Below, piece by piece: positions 34,145-41,823 of a stretch of 41,823 nt of DNA. Source of the stretch: an uncultured Bacillota bacterium (GTDB lineage Bacteria; Bacillota; Clostridia; Peptostreptococcales; Anaerovoracaceae). The position numbers and the translations under genes are program-made. The stretch covers positions 1-41,823 of the forward strand of contig CASDUO010000023.1 in assembly GCA_949284065.1 (NCBI GenBank), in the 5' to 3' direction. The notes under the pieces were generated by a model that was not told the origin of the DNA, searched no databases, and was given only the letters and a program-made list of their open reading frames with translations. Numbering within the stretch: the stretch's first letter is position 1; each line of letters opens with the position of its first letter.

Positions 34145-34687
34145 ATGAAGACACTGGAAACGGAGAGGCTCATATTGAAAAAATGGGAAAGGCGCGACGG
34201 AGAAGCCCTCTTTTCCTATGCGAAGAATCCCAATGTAGGGCCTCACGCCGGATGGAAGCCTCACGAAAATGTGAAGGAATCCCGGCGCATAATAAAAGAG
34301 CTTTTCATACCCAACGACGTCTGGAAGATAATATGGAAAGAAGAGGACAGGATCATAGGCAGCATAGGCCTTGAAAAGGACAAACGCCGCCCCGGAGTAA
34401 AGAGCTTTGAGCTGGGATATTCTCTTGCAGAAGAGTACTGGGGCAGGGGAATAATGACCGAGGCGGGAAAAGCGGTCATGAGATACGCTTTCATGGAAAT
34501 GAAAGCGGAGGTCATGTCCATAACCACAGGTCCTGAAAATCTGCGAAGCCAGAGCACCATCAAAAAACTGGGATTCAAATACGAGGGCCACGAAAGGTAC
34601 GCCTATCTCGTATATGACGGCACAGTGAGAGATACGCTGGTGTATTCTCTTTTGAAAGACGAATATTTCGAAGGGTCAGAGCTTTGA
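34145..34687 (+). CDS. GNAT family N-acetyltransferase (RimJ/RimL-like)
   Basis: A 180-residue acetyltransferase. The start LETERLILKKWERRDGEALF is typical of the RimJ/RimL branch. The acetyl-CoA site is seen in ELGYSLAEEYWGRGIMTEAGKAV, where the expected Q/R-x-x-G-x-G/A motif is degenerate as YWGRGIMTEA. ENLRSQSTIKKLGFKYEG completes the fold. The acceptor could be a protein N-terminus or a small molecule. GAGGAAGAG precedes the ATG. Its last 12 bases overlap the convergent aroE-aroK gene. Confidence 0.88.
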   Translation: MKTLETERLILKKWERRDGEALFSYAKNPNVGPHAGWKPHENVKESRRIIKELFIPNDVWKIIWKEEDRIIGSIGLEKDKRRPGVKSFELGYSLAEEYWGRGIMTEAGKAVMRYAFMEMKAEVMSITTGPENLRSQSTIKKLGFKYEGHERYAYLVYDGTVRDTLVYSLLKDEYFEGSEL

Positions 34688-35947
34688 CATGATCTCCCGG
34701 GCGGCAGAGCGGACGGAGGAATCGTTCACTATCTTCATATCACAGGCATTTTCATAAATGGGGCGCCTTCGGGCCTCCATTTTTTTCAGGGCATCCATAT
34801 CCACGGAAAGGGGACGGCCATCTGTGGGGAGCTCGTGGAGAGGTCTTTCCAAAAGGACGATCCTGCCGTTGGCTCTGAGGGCTCTCAGGTTTTCTTTCCG
34901 GAGCACGGAGCCGCCTCCCGTGGCGATGACCAGTCCTTTTTCCGCCGAATATTTCTTCAGTGTAATGCTTTCCATATCCCTGAATCGCTCTTCTCCGTAA
35001 CGGCGGAATATGTCCGGTATGGACATGCCGGCAAGTTTGACCGTTTCTTCGTCCAGATCCACGAAGGATCTGTCCATTATTCCGGCCAGGGCTTTCCCTA
35101 CAGATGTTTTACCGCTGCCGGGCATACCTGTGAGGACTATGTTCTCGATATTTTTTTCCATAGTTTCCAGCACTCTTCCGGTCCTTTCCCCAAGATCCCT
35201 GCCGGAAAAAAAGGCCGCTGCGGCGATGGCCTGGGCCACCAGCATGGGAAGCCCTCCGGAACAGGATATGTCCCTCTCCAGGGCGTCCAGTATGAGGGGA
35301 GTCCTCAGAGGGTTGTATATGAGATCCAGCACGCCGGTGCATCGGGGGAAACAATCGAGGTCTATGAGCTTGTCAAAGCTGCCGGGGTACATGCCCACGG
35401 GAGTTGTATTGATTACGATTTCTGCGTCTTCGGGAAGAGCATCGTAGGATACGTATCCCACCTCGATCTTCCCGGATCGGGAACCTGAAGGGAAAGACAG
35501 ATCCTTATGTCTCGTTGCGACGGAAACCGAGGAAGCCCCTTCCTCTGAAAGGACCCTCTGGACCATGAGGGAAGCTCCGCCGTTTCCCAGCACCAGAGCT
35601 TTTTTGCCTTCAAAGGATATGCCGGCTCCGGCTGCCATATACAGGAATCCGTCACGGTCCGTGTTGGCACAGCACAGCTTTCCGTCCTTCACGTATACCG
35701 TGTTGGCCGCGCCTATTTTCTCTGCAGACGGGTCTGCATCGGGGCAGAGTTCCATGATCTTTTTTTTGTAGGGTATGGTAACGTTGAACCCGGCAAACCC
35801 TTCCGGCGAAAAATCTGTACGGGACACGAAATCAGCCAGATCTTCAGGTTCCAGTTCTATGAGTTCATAGTCGTAAAGGCCGAGCATCTCGTGTATCTCT
35901 TTTGAGTAGCTGTGGCCCAGCTTCCTTCCTATGAGTCCGCATTTCAT
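34676..35947 (-). CDS. aroE-aroK: Bifunctional shikimate dehydrogenase / shikimate kinase
   Basis: One open frame joins two steps of the shikimate pathway. Residues 1-265 are AroE: GLIGRKLGHSYSKEIH, FNVTIPYKKKIM with catalytic Lys61, ANTDRDGF with Asp97, the NADP loop LVLGNGGASLMVQRVL and NTTPVGMYP. Residues 270-423 are AroK: Walker A GMPGSGKTSVG, FVDLDEETVKL, the ATGGGSVLR shikimate site and GRPLS in the lid. There is no stop or frameshift between them. Its position is the last gene of the six-gene aro operon. Fusion should keep the two activities in equal amounts. Confidence 0.93.
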   Translation of the reverse strand: MKCGLIGRKLGHSYSKEIHEMLGLYDYELIELEPEDLADFVSRTDFSPEGFAGFNVTIPYKKKIMELCPDADPSAEKIGAANTVYVKDGKLCCANTDRDGFLYMAAGAGISFEGKKALVLGNGGASLMVQRVLSEEGASSVSVATRHKDLSFPSGSRSGKIEVGYVSYDALPEDAEIVINTTPVGMYPGSFDKLIDLDCFPRCTGVLDLIYNPLRTPLILDALERDISCSGGLPMLVAQAIAAAAFFSGRDLGERTGRVLETMEKNIENIVLTGMPGSGKTSVGKALAGIMDRSFVDLDEETVKLAGMSIPDIFRRYGEERFRDMESITLKKYSAEKGLVIATGGGSVLRKENLRALRANGRIVLLERPLHELPTDGRPLSVDMDALKKMEARRRPIYENACDMKIVNDSSVRSAAREIMSKL

Positions 35948-35993
35948 ATGTCGGTTTCCTTTCGGTTTATGGAGATATAGTCACATGTCATAT

Positions 35994-37088
35994 CTATATG
36001 TCGGATGAGTCTTCGTCTTCCAGCATGAGATCCAGTATGGCGACGGCAAGAGCAGCTTCCACTGCCGGCACCGCTCTCACGGCCACACAGGGGTCGTGGC
36101 GGCCGCCTATGACCAGTTCCTCTTCCTGCATGGTGGACATGTTCACCGAAGTCTGGGGCAGGGCGATAGACGGTGTGGGCTTGAAAGTTACCCGGACTAT
36201 GAGGGGCATGCCGTCTGTTATGCCTCCCAGTATGCCGCCGCAGTTGTTGGTACTGGTGACTATCCTTTTTTCACCTGAGGGAGAAATGTCCACTGTGAAG
36301 GGATCGTTGCTCTGTGAGCCTCTCATGCTCGCGAATCCGGTCCCTGCCCCGAATTCCACAGCCTTGACCGCCGGTATGCCGAAGAGTATACGGGCTACAT
36401 GTCCCTCTGCGCCCTGGTACATGGGACCGCCAAGGCCTATAGGCAGACCCACTGCAGCAGCCTCCACGGAGGCTCCTATGGAATCGCCTTCGCTGGCGGC
36501 TCTTTCTATCTCTGCCTTCATCATTTCTCCGGAATCCTCGATGAACACGGGAAAATCCCTGTACTGCAGTTCTCTGAGATCCTCGGGGGAGATATCCACC
36601 GGATCGAAGGCCGGATCTTTCGCATCGCCTACGGAAAGGAGATGGGCCCCCGTTTCTATATCCACCTTTGAGAGTATCTGCTTCGCTATACCTCCCACGA
36701 TGCATAAAGGCGCAGTCATCCTTCCGGAAAAAGGGCCGCCTCCCGACATATCCAGGGATCCTTTGTATTTTTCCCGGGCGGTGAAGTCGGCATGGCCGGG
36801 CCTGGGTACATCTCTGAAACGGGAATAATCCTTCCTTCGAACGTCGGTGTTCTCTATCACATATGTGTAAGGATCGGTGCAGGTGCATCTCACTCTGTCA
36901 GGCTCTTTCCGCGGTGTGCCGTAAGGGGAGCTGCCGGGAGCTCTCCTGTCCAGGAATGTCTGGAGGAGCACCGGATCCACCTCATCCATTATTTCCTTCT
37001 TTATGCCCCGGATGGTAACACCTATACAGTCCTCGTGGGAACCTCCGAAGATCTCTACTTTAAGATTTTTGCCGAATGTGGAGCGCAT
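35994..37088 (-). CDS. aroC: Chorismate synthase
   Basis: FMN-dependent enzyme making chorismate from EPSP. Motifs: DYSRFRDVPRPGHADFT, SLDMSGGGPFSGRMTAPL (the clostridial variant of the flavin loop), SNDPFTVD, TNNCGGILGGITDGMP, FKPTPSIALPQTSV and GRHDPCVAVRAVPAVEA with the second catalytic His. The N-terminal motif, usually FGESHG, here reads FGGSHED: the essential His18 is kept but its neighbours are changed. The 364 residues are the normal length. It lies 27 bases downstream of aroA in the operon. Confidence 0.93.
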   Translation of the reverse strand: MRSTFGKNLKVEIFGGSHEDCIGVTIRGIKKEIMDEVDPVLLQTFLDRRAPGSSPYGTPRKEPDRVRCTCTDPYTYVIENTDVRRKDYSRFRDVPRPGHADFTAREKYKGSLDMSGGGPFSGRMTAPLCIVGGIAKQILSKVDIETGAHLLSVGDAKDPAFDPVDISPEDLRELQYRDFPVFIEDSGEMMKAEIERAASEGDSIGASVEAAAVGLPIGLGGPMYQGAEGHVARILFGIPAVKAVEFGAGTGFASMRGSQSNDPFTVDISPSGEKRIVTSTNNCGGILGGITDGMPLIVRVTFKPTPSIALPQTSVNMSTMQEEELVIGGRHDPCVAVRAVPAVEAALAVAILDLMLEDEDSSDI

Positions 37089-37115
37089 ATATACCTCCTC
37101 GCTGTGTCTTATCCT

Positions 37116-38375
37116 TTATTTTTGTCCTGTCGTTTGCCCTATGATACTGATGCGGCCTCCTGCCTCTGTGAATTCCCGGAAAAATCCAGGCCATGATTTT
37201 TCCACAGCCTCCGCTCCCGTGATCGTGACGGGTCCTGCGGATATAGTGGAGGCCAGGGCGGCCGCCATGACAAGGCGGTGGTCGTTACAGGAGGAAACGA
37301 CGCCGCCTTTCAGAGGGTGAGCAGGGTCTTCCGCACAGACGGAGGCTCTGCCTCTGACTTCCAGGAAATCTTCACCTTCTGTAGCATGGCCGCCGAGACT
37401 GTTTATGAGGGCAGCCGTGGAGCTGAGCCGATCGCTTTCCTTTATACGAAGGCGGGCGCATCCTGTGAACAGGGTCTTTCCCGGCATGGCCGAAGCCGCC
37501 ACCGCCATTATGGGTAGCAGATCGGGGGTCTGGGAAATGTTTATCTCGGTGTCCTCCGTCCTCATTGAGGCAAGGCAGGCTCTCACCGCCTTGTCGCCCT
37601 GGACTGAATCTGTATCCAGGCCGCGGCATATGACGGGGGAGCCCAGAGCAGCGGCAGTCTCCCAGAAGGCTCCGTTGGACCAGTCTCCTTCTATGGTGAG
37701 GTTTCCGGGGTATATATAGGTTTGTCCTCCTTTTATCTCGTAGAACATGTTCCCTTTTTTTTCGTCTCTGCCGGCGTTGACGGAGATGCCGAAGTCTGCA
37801 AGGACCTTGAGAGTCATGTCTATATACGAAACAGATTCCAGAGGCCCCTCGGCCTCGATGGTACCCCCTTCCCGTGTAAGGGGCAGGGCGAAGAGGAGCC
37901 CGGTGAAGAACTGGGAGCTCACATTGCCGGGAAGGAAAAAGCTGCCCCCGCTCATGGGCCCGGTGACATCGAATAATTTCGTGCTGTCAGGGTGGGGGAG
38001 GGTGTCGGACCCATGGCAGGGGGCACTGTCGCTGTAAAAAGTACAGCCGTGTTTTTTCATTTCATTCGTAAGGGGAGCCATAGGCCTTTCCGGAAGCCTT
38101 CCTCTTCCCCAAAATGAAGCCCGGTTTTTCAGAGCCATGGTCACGGGGACCATGAACCTTAAAGTGGAACCGCTTTCACAGCAGTCTAAAACAGGTTCCG
38201 GCCGACCGAGGGCTCCCAGGCATTCTGCAGTGGCCTGTATGTCCCTGGAAAAGTTCCAGGGAGGGATCTTTTCTCCGGAAAGATATGCGGCGATCATGAG
38301 CCTGTGTCCGTGAGACTTTGAGGGCATGGCCCTGACTGTGCCTTTGAGTTTTCCGGGTCCCATTCTTATATCCAT
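37116..38375 (-). CDS. aroA: 3-phosphoshikimate 1-carboxyvinyltransferase (EPSP synthase)
   Basis: Joins phosphoenolpyruvate to shikimate 3-phosphate. PSKSHGHRLMIAAYLSG holds the shikimate-binding Lys and Ser; ESGSTLRFMVPV is the PEP-site loop, in a divergent form (GNSGTxxR in most). GNVSSQFFTGLLFALPL, EGDWSNGAFW and RLRIKESDRLSSTA follow, and SCNDHRLVMAAALA ends the active-site set. It is full length at 419 residues. GAAGGAAAG precedes the ATG. The spacer to aroB is only 6 bases, so the pair is tightly coupled. Confidence 0.93.
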   Translation of the reverse strand: MDIRMGPGKLKGTVRAMPSKSHGHRLMIAAYLSGEKIPPWNFSRDIQATAECLGALGRPEPVLDCCESGSTLRFMVPVTMALKNRASFWGRGRLPERPMAPLTNEMKKHGCTFYSDSAPCHGSDTLPHPDSTKLFDVTGPMSGGSFFLPGNVSSQFFTGLLFALPLTREGGTIEAEGPLESVSYIDMTLKVLADFGISVNAGRDEKKGNMFYEIKGGQTYIYPGNLTIEGDWSNGAFWETAAALGSPVICRGLDTDSVQGDKAVRACLASMRTEDTEINISQTPDLLPIMAVAASAMPGKTLFTGCARLRIKESDRLSSTAALINSLGGHATEGEDFLEVRGRASVCAEDPAHPLKGGVVSSCNDHRLVMAAALASTISAGPVTITGAEAVEKSWPGFFREFTEAGGRISIIGQTTGQK

Positions 38376-38381
38376 AATATA

Positions 38382-39470
38382 TCACTTTCCTTCATCCATG
38401 CCTATGGCAAAAAATTCTTCCAGACGGTCTACAGGCAGCTTTACCAGATCACACCGCCCTATTTCGATCGGAACGGAAAGGGTGATGGTATGGCCCCGCC
38501 GTTTTTTGTCTGAAAGAGCCGCCTGTGCCAGTTGGGCCGGGCTGTATGGGCAGGACAGGTCGTAGCCGGTCTTTTTCAGCAGCCGGTCCAGGGGAGTGAA
38601 GCAGTCGGTCCGGGACCAGCCCATTTTCAAAGCAGCCCTTGCACAGGCCCTCATGCCTACGGCAACGGCCATGCCGTGAGAAAGGCTGTAATCGCTGCAA
38701 AGCTCCATGGCGTGAGCCATGGTGTGGCCTAGGTTCAGGAGCTGCCTCCGGCCGTTGTCGCGTTCATCCCCTTCCACGAGGCGGGCCTTGACTTTGACGG
38801 CAGCCTCCACACATTCCCTCATGAAGACATCTCTGTCCTTTTCATCGTCGTTATATATATATTCGAAGAGGACGGGATCGCCTATGACAGCGCTCTTTAT
38901 GACCTCGGCCATGCCGCAGAGGATCTGGTCCCGGGGCAGGGTATCCAGAGCGTCGAAGTCCAGCACGACCAGAGAGGGCTGCCACAGGGCGCCGGCCAGA
39001 TTCTTGCCGCGGGAAAGGTTGACCGCTGTCTTTCCCCCTACTGAGGAATCCACGGCGGCCAGCAAAGTGGTAGGCACCTGTATATATTTTACCCCGCGCA
39101 GATATGAAGCTGCGGCAAACCCGGCAAGGTCGCCTATGGTGCCGCCGCCCAGGGCAAGGAGCATGTCGCTGCGGGAAAATCCCTCATCGGCGAGATATTC
39201 CAAAAGACGTTCCAGATTCCCCATGGTCTTGGCGTCTTCCCCGCGGGGAAAAACGGTCTTGTGTACCGTGAACCCTTTTTCCCTCATAGAGGATTCCACC
39301 CTGTGGGAAAACTTTTCGTGGGTGAAGGCATCGGCCACGATACATATATGCCTGTCTCCGCTCTTTCCTTCCAAGACATCTTCGCACACGAGGGCTCCCA
39401 TATGATCCATGAGCCCCCTGTCCATATGGACCCGGTAAGGAGACGAGGTATTTATCATAAGCTTCGTCAT
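38382..39470 (-). CDS. aroB: 3-dehydroquinate synthase
   Basis: NAD- and metal-dependent second enzyme of the shikimate pathway. FPRGEDAKTMGNLERLLEYL, ALGGGTIGDLAGFAAASYLRG, VPTTLLAAVDSSVGGKTAVN and the metal ligands in GMAEVIKSAVIGD (Glu) and NLGHTMAHAMEL (His) and SLSHGMAVAVGM (His) are all visible. The 362 residues match the family. GGGAGAAATACC precedes the ATG. It sits between tyrA and aroA. Confidence 0.95.
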   Translation of the reverse strand: MTKLMINTSSPYRVHMDRGLMDHMGALVCEDVLEGKSGDRHICIVADAFTHEKFSHRVESSMREKGFTVHKTVFPRGEDAKTMGNLERLLEYLADEGFSRSDMLLALGGGTIGDLAGFAAASYLRGVKYIQVPTTLLAAVDSSVGGKTAVNLSRGKNLAGALWQPSLVVLDFDALDTLPRDQILCGMAEVIKSAVIGDPVLFEYIYNDDEKDRDVFMRECVEAAVKVKARLVEGDERDNGRRQLLNLGHTMAHAMELCSDYSLSHGMAVAVGMRACARAALKMGWSRTDCFTPLDRLLKKTGYDLSCPYSPAQLAQAALSDKKRRGHTITLSVPIEIGRCDLVKLPVDRLEEFFAIGMDEGK

Positions 39471-39488
39471 GGTATTTCTCCCGTAAAA

Positions 39489-40328
39489 TCAAAACTGTTC
39501 CTTATCTATGAGTTCTTTCTTTTCCCTGCCTTCACGGAGCAGTCTGTGAAGGCCTTCCCGATCACCGTCCTTCAGAGCGGTCCTGTATTTTTCCAACTGT
39601 CCCATGAGGGCATCTATCTCCGTCAGCAGGTTGTCCCTGTTCTTGAGAAAGAGCTCGGTCCACATATCCTCGTTGAGTTTCGCCACTCTGGTCATGTCCT
39701 TGTAGCTCCCTGCGGAAAACCCCATATGGCCCTCGGCCGAAGGACTCTTTATGTATGCGCTGGAGACTATGTGGGCAAGCTGCGATGTAAAGGCGATGAG
39801 CCGGTCGTGCTCTTCGGGGGTGGATATCTCCACGTTGGAGAACCCCATTCGCAGACATATGTCCTTGACCTTCTCCACATCTTCTATGGCCGTGCCTCTG
39901 GCCGGAGTCAGCACCATGGAGGCGTTGTTGAACAGAGACCTGGTGGCATATTCGAATCCCGCATGCTCAAGGCCGGCCATGGGATGAGCTCCCAAAAACG
40001 TGAAGCCGTTTTTTTCGGCGATCTTTTTCGCCCTGCTGCATACGTCCCTTTTCACGCCGCAGCAGTCTATGACTATGGAACCTTTGGCGAAAACGGAGGC
40101 CTTTTCCTCTATGAATCTCACCGTATCCTCCGGGTAGAGGGCGATGAAAGTCATTTCACACTGGGACAGTATCCGGTCATTGAGGTGTCCCTCTACGGCA
40201 TTGACCATTATGGCCTTTTTTTCCACTGCGTCATCTTTGTCGTATCCGTAAACTACGTGATCCGTATTCCGGCTTATGGCTTTTGCCACGGAGCCTCCTA
40301 TGAGGCCCAGTCCTACTACTGCTATCAT
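39489..40328 (-). CDS. tyrA: Prephenate dehydrogenase
   Basis: Oxidises prephenate to 4-hydroxyphenylpyruvate for tyrosine. The NAD loop is VVGLGLIGGSVAKAI with an acidic residue after beta 2 (YGYDKDD), fitting NAD. FLGAHPMAGLEHAGFEYA holds the catalytic His region; QLAHIVSSAYIKS and the helical C-terminal domain follow. No ACT domain is attached (279 residues), so feedback control must come from elsewhere. Its ATG overlaps the aroF stop as ATGA, indicating coupled translation. Confidence 0.92.
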   Translation of the reverse strand: MIAVVGLGLIGGSVAKAISRNTDHVVYGYDKDDAVEKKAIMVNAVEGHLNDRILSQCEMTFIALYPEDTVRFIEEKASVFAKGSIVIDCCGVKRDVCSRAKKIAEKNGFTFLGAHPMAGLEHAGFEYATRSLFNNASMVLTPARGTAIEDVEKVKDICLRMGFSNVEISTPEEHDRLIAFTSQLAHIVSSAYIKSPSAEGHMGFSAGSYKDMTRVAKLNEDMWTELFLKNRDNLLTEIDALMGQLEKYRTALKDGDREGLHRLLREGREKKELIDKEQF

Positions 40329-41341
40329 GATCCCTCCCTGTATGCGAAAGGTCTTACGGCTTCCACTTTCCCGACCAGCTCGTCGAACTCTTCCGGTTTG
40401 AGAGACTGGGGTCCGTCACACAGAGCATGGGCAGGGTCGTTGTGGACCTCGATGAGGAGGCCGTCTGCACCGGCAGCCGTTGCCGCGATGGACATGGGAA
40501 GGACCATGTCGGATATGCCGCAGGCGTGGCTCGGATCCACGATTATGGGAAGATGGGTCCGCTGTTTCAGGAAAGGTATGGCCGCCAGGTCGAGGGTGTT
40601 GCGCAGGGCCGTTTCAAAGGTCCTGATGCCCCGTTCACACAGTATGATGTTTTCGTTGCCCCCTGCCATTATGTATTCGGCGCTCATGAGGAACTCCTTC
40701 AAGGTGCTGGAAAGACCTCTTTTCAGCAATATGGGTTTCCTGACCGTCCCCAGTTCCTTGAGCAGCTCGAAGTTCTGCATATTGCGGGCCCCTACCTGTA
40801 TCACATCCACATTCTCAAAGAGATCCAGATGGGATATGTCCATTATCTCGGTCACGATAGGAAGGCCCGTAAGGTCCTTGGCCTTTTCCAGCAGCTCTAT
40901 GCCCTTTGCCCTCATGCCCTGGAAGGCATAGGGGGACGTCCTGGGTTTGAATGCGCCTCCTCTGAGGCAGTGGGCTCCTGATGCTTTCACGGCCTGAGCC
41001 ACCTGGGTTATCTGATCCTCGCTTTCCACGGAGCAGGGACCGGCCATTATGGCGAAATTCCCACCCCCTATTTTCACCTTGCCGCCTATATCTATGACGG
41101 AGTCCATAGGGTGGAATTTCCTGCTGGCGTTTTTGTAAGGCTCCTGGACTCTCTTCACCGTGTCCACGATGTCCAGGGCACGGATAAGGTCGTCGTCTAC
41201 AGAGGCGGTATCGCCTATGAGACCCATTATGGTGGTGTTGGTCCCTTTGCTGTAATGTATCTCGAGGCCCATGGCCTTGAGCCATTGCTCCAGGTTCTCC
41301 AGCTGTTTCTTGTCGGGATTTTCCTTCAGTACGATTATCAT
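40325..41341 (-). CDS. aroF: 3-deoxy-7-phosphoheptulonate synthase, type I-beta with ferredoxin-like domain
   Basis: First enzyme of the shikimate pathway (PEP plus erythrose 4-phosphate). The start is placed at 41341 (MIIVLKENPDKKQ) behind AGAGGAAG; the open frame upstream of it is leader sequence. Residues 1-70 form the ferredoxin-like regulatory domain that mediates Tyr/Phe inhibition in related enzymes. The barrel carries AIMAGPCSVESEDQI, LRGGAFKPRTSPYAFQG, VTEIMD, VGARNMQN, ILLKRGLSSTLKEFL and PIIVDPSHACG. At 338 residues it is normal. It is the first gene of the aro operon and follows a leader-peptide attenuator. Confidence 0.95.
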   Translation of the reverse strand: MIIVLKENPDKKQLENLEQWLKAMGLEIHYSKGTNTTIMGLIGDTASVDDDLIRALDIVDTVKRVQEPYKNASRKFHPMDSVIDIGGKVKIGGGNFAIMAGPCSVESEDQITQVAQAVKASGAHCLRGGAFKPRTSPYAFQGMRAKGIELLEKAKDLTGLPIVTEIMDISHLDLFENVDVIQVGARNMQNFELLKELGTVRKPILLKRGLSSTLKEFLMSAEYIMAGGNENIILCERGIRTFETALRNTLDLAAIPFLKQRTHLPIIVDPSHACGISDMVLPMSIAATAAGADGLLIEVHNDPAHALCDGPQSLKPEEFDELVGKVEAVRPFAYREGS

Positions 41342-41453
41342 TTTTTTCTTCCTCTTCTTTCTTGATCCATTTCGTGATACCGCCGGGCACTGTTCGCCCT
41401 CTCCGTCATCTGCACAGCCGCAGCAGGCCTTTCGCCGGAACAGCCCGGTGAAT

Positions 41454-41486
41454 AAAAAACCTCCCCGGCGACTTACGCAGGGGAGG
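41454..41486 (-). terminator. Attenuator terminator upstream of aroF
   Basis: On the minus strand CCTCCCC (41480-41486) pairs with GGGGAGG (41460-41466), followed directly by TTTTTT (41454-41459). The 13-base loop contains GCGTAAGTCGCC, which can instead pair with a segment next to the leader peptide stop codon. Confidence 0.85.
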
Positions 41487-41523
41487 GAACTCACATTTTT
41501 TCACAAAGGGGGACGAGTTTCTC

Positions 41524-41584
41524 ACAACAGCATAAGTCACCTTACCGGGCAGGTAAAGTAAAAAAAATACCAATATGCTGCTGT
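41524..41584 (-). promoter_or_regulatory. Competing stems of the aro attenuator
   Basis: Segment 1, ACAGCAGCATA (41574-41584, leader codons 10-13), pairs over 11 positions with segment 2, TATGCTGTTGT (41524-41534). Segment 2 also lies within GGTGACTTATGC (41530-41541), which pairs over 12 positions (two G-T pairs) with GCGTAAGTCGCC (41467-41478) in the terminator loop. The 1:2 and 2:3 pairings share TATGC and cannot coexist. Confidence 0.75.
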
Positions 41585-41611
41585 ATGTCCTGTTCCTTTG
41601 TTGCTCAACAT
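41537..41611 (-). CDS. Aromatic leader peptide of the aro operon
   Basis: A 24-residue frame starts at ATG 41611 behind AAAGGA (spacing 7), about 30 bases after the predicted transcription start. It reads MLSNKGTGHTAAYWYFFYFT and ends CPVR before TGA. Residues 13-19 are seven aromatic residues in a row: three Tyr, one Trp and three Phe. It is followed by alternative RNA stems, a terminator with T-run, and then aroF. This is the layout of a ribosome-mediated attenuator: shortage of any aromatic aminoacyl-tRNA would stall the ribosome over segment 1 and let the operon be read. The peptide itself probably has no other role. Too short for ordinary gene finders. Confidence 0.85.
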   Translation of the reverse strand: MLSNKGTGHTAAYWYFFYFTCPVR

Positions 41612-41646
41612 ACGAAATCCTTTCGATATCTCTCACTTTGGAAAGA

Positions 41647-41675
41647 ATTCTACCACCCCTGCCGTAAAATGTAAA
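41647..41675 (-). promoter_or_regulatory. Sigma-A type promoter of the aro operon
   Basis: On the minus strand TTTACA (41670-41675) and TAGAAT (41647-41652) are 17 bases apart. Transcription should start near 41640, giving a leader of about 300 bases that contains the leader peptide and attenuator. Confidence 0.75.
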
Positions 41676-41775
41676 GGGAAAATATGCCGGGGACAGGCGA
41701 AGGATATGTGAAATATGTAAAAGGTGTAATGTGATAAGACATATGTTACAGAATAAAAGATAAAGAGAGATACTT

Positions 41776-41823
41776 TGATATAATGTTTTCGATCAAAAAA
41801 ACAACAACCAAAAGGAGTATCTC
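41776..41823 (+). promoter_or_regulatory. Promoter and ribosome binding site of a rightward gene beyond the window
   Basis: TGATATAAT (41776-41784) is an extended -10 element. AAAAGGAG at 41810-41817 looks like a Shine-Dalgarno, and the window ends 6 bases later, so a start codon is expected just outside. Confidence 0.55.

Noticed and set aside
39261-40931. 556-residue plus-strand frame opposite tyrA and aroF
   Set aside because: It is antisense to well-supported aro genes, has no motifs, and arises from low stop frequency opposite coding sequence.
41520-41700. T-box riboswitch before aroF (GGGTGGTA near 41655)
   Set aside because: The GGGTGGTA lies between the -35 and -10 boxes, upstream of the transcript, and no specifier loop or T-box antiterminator is present. 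The leader-peptide model explains the region better.
1-41823. CRISPR array, tRNA or rRNA genes, intact insertion sequences
   Set aside because: No regularly spaced repeats, cloverleaf sequences, rRNA segments or transposase genes were seen by eye.

Overview
The window reads as chromosomal DNA of an anaerobic Gram-positive bacterium of the class Clostridia. The evidence is complete [FeFe]-hydrogenase maturation genes (hydE, hydG, hydF), a butyrate-type 3-hydroxybutyryl-CoA dehydrogenase with a Rex-like operator, a sortase, an LtaS-like lipoteichoic acid synthase, a gdpP-rplI-dnaB-DnaD block and RNase M5 next to rsmA. Base composition is close to balanced, with strikingly frequent ATA isoleucine codons. 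There is no rRNA or marker gene here, so a finer placement is guesswork.

Layout, left half. Positions 1-7,000 hold the end of a secreted Fn3 protein, a class B sortase, cvpA, tadA, an Ig-like membrane protein, ispE, a GntR/FCD regulator, a PDZ-less HtrA protease and a decayed phosphohexomutase remnant. Positions 7,000-12,000 hold a DUF1934 protein, a 32-residue membrane peptide, a DUF1846 protein, hbd and a secreted NlpC/P60 hydrolase. Positions 12,100-17,500 form a run of rho, a DUF1385 protein, prmC, pfkA and a flavin-binding oxidase-like gene. hydE-hydG-hydF follow (17.7-21.5 kb), headed by a structured leader that looks like a Moco/Tuco-type riboswitch and can hide the hydE ribosome binding site.

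Layout, right half. A small AT-rich island (21.5-22.25 kb) carries the broken end of a phage YqaJ-type exonuclease and a small membrane protein. It lies directly before a gdpP that lacks the usual membrane and PAS part. rplI, dnaB, a DUF1858 gene and an unusual DnaD-DnaI fusion follow. A leftward unit holds a two-component system and an acyl-ACP thioesterase. A rightward unit holds divIC, rnmV, rsmA, ltaS-like and a GNAT gene.

The right end is a six-gene leftward operon for aromatic amino acids: aroF (DAHP synthase), tyrA, aroB, aroA, aroC and a fused aroE-aroK. It starts from a clear promoter. Between promoter and aroF I find a 24-residue leader peptide with seven aromatic codons in a row (Y-W-Y-F-F-Y-F), followed by mutually exclusive RNA stems and an intrinsic terminator. 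This is a complete ribosome-stalling attenuator that would sense Tyr, Trp and Phe together. It is the most striking find of the window and is not among the obvious long ORFs.

All calls are from reading the sequence. No database or folding program was run.
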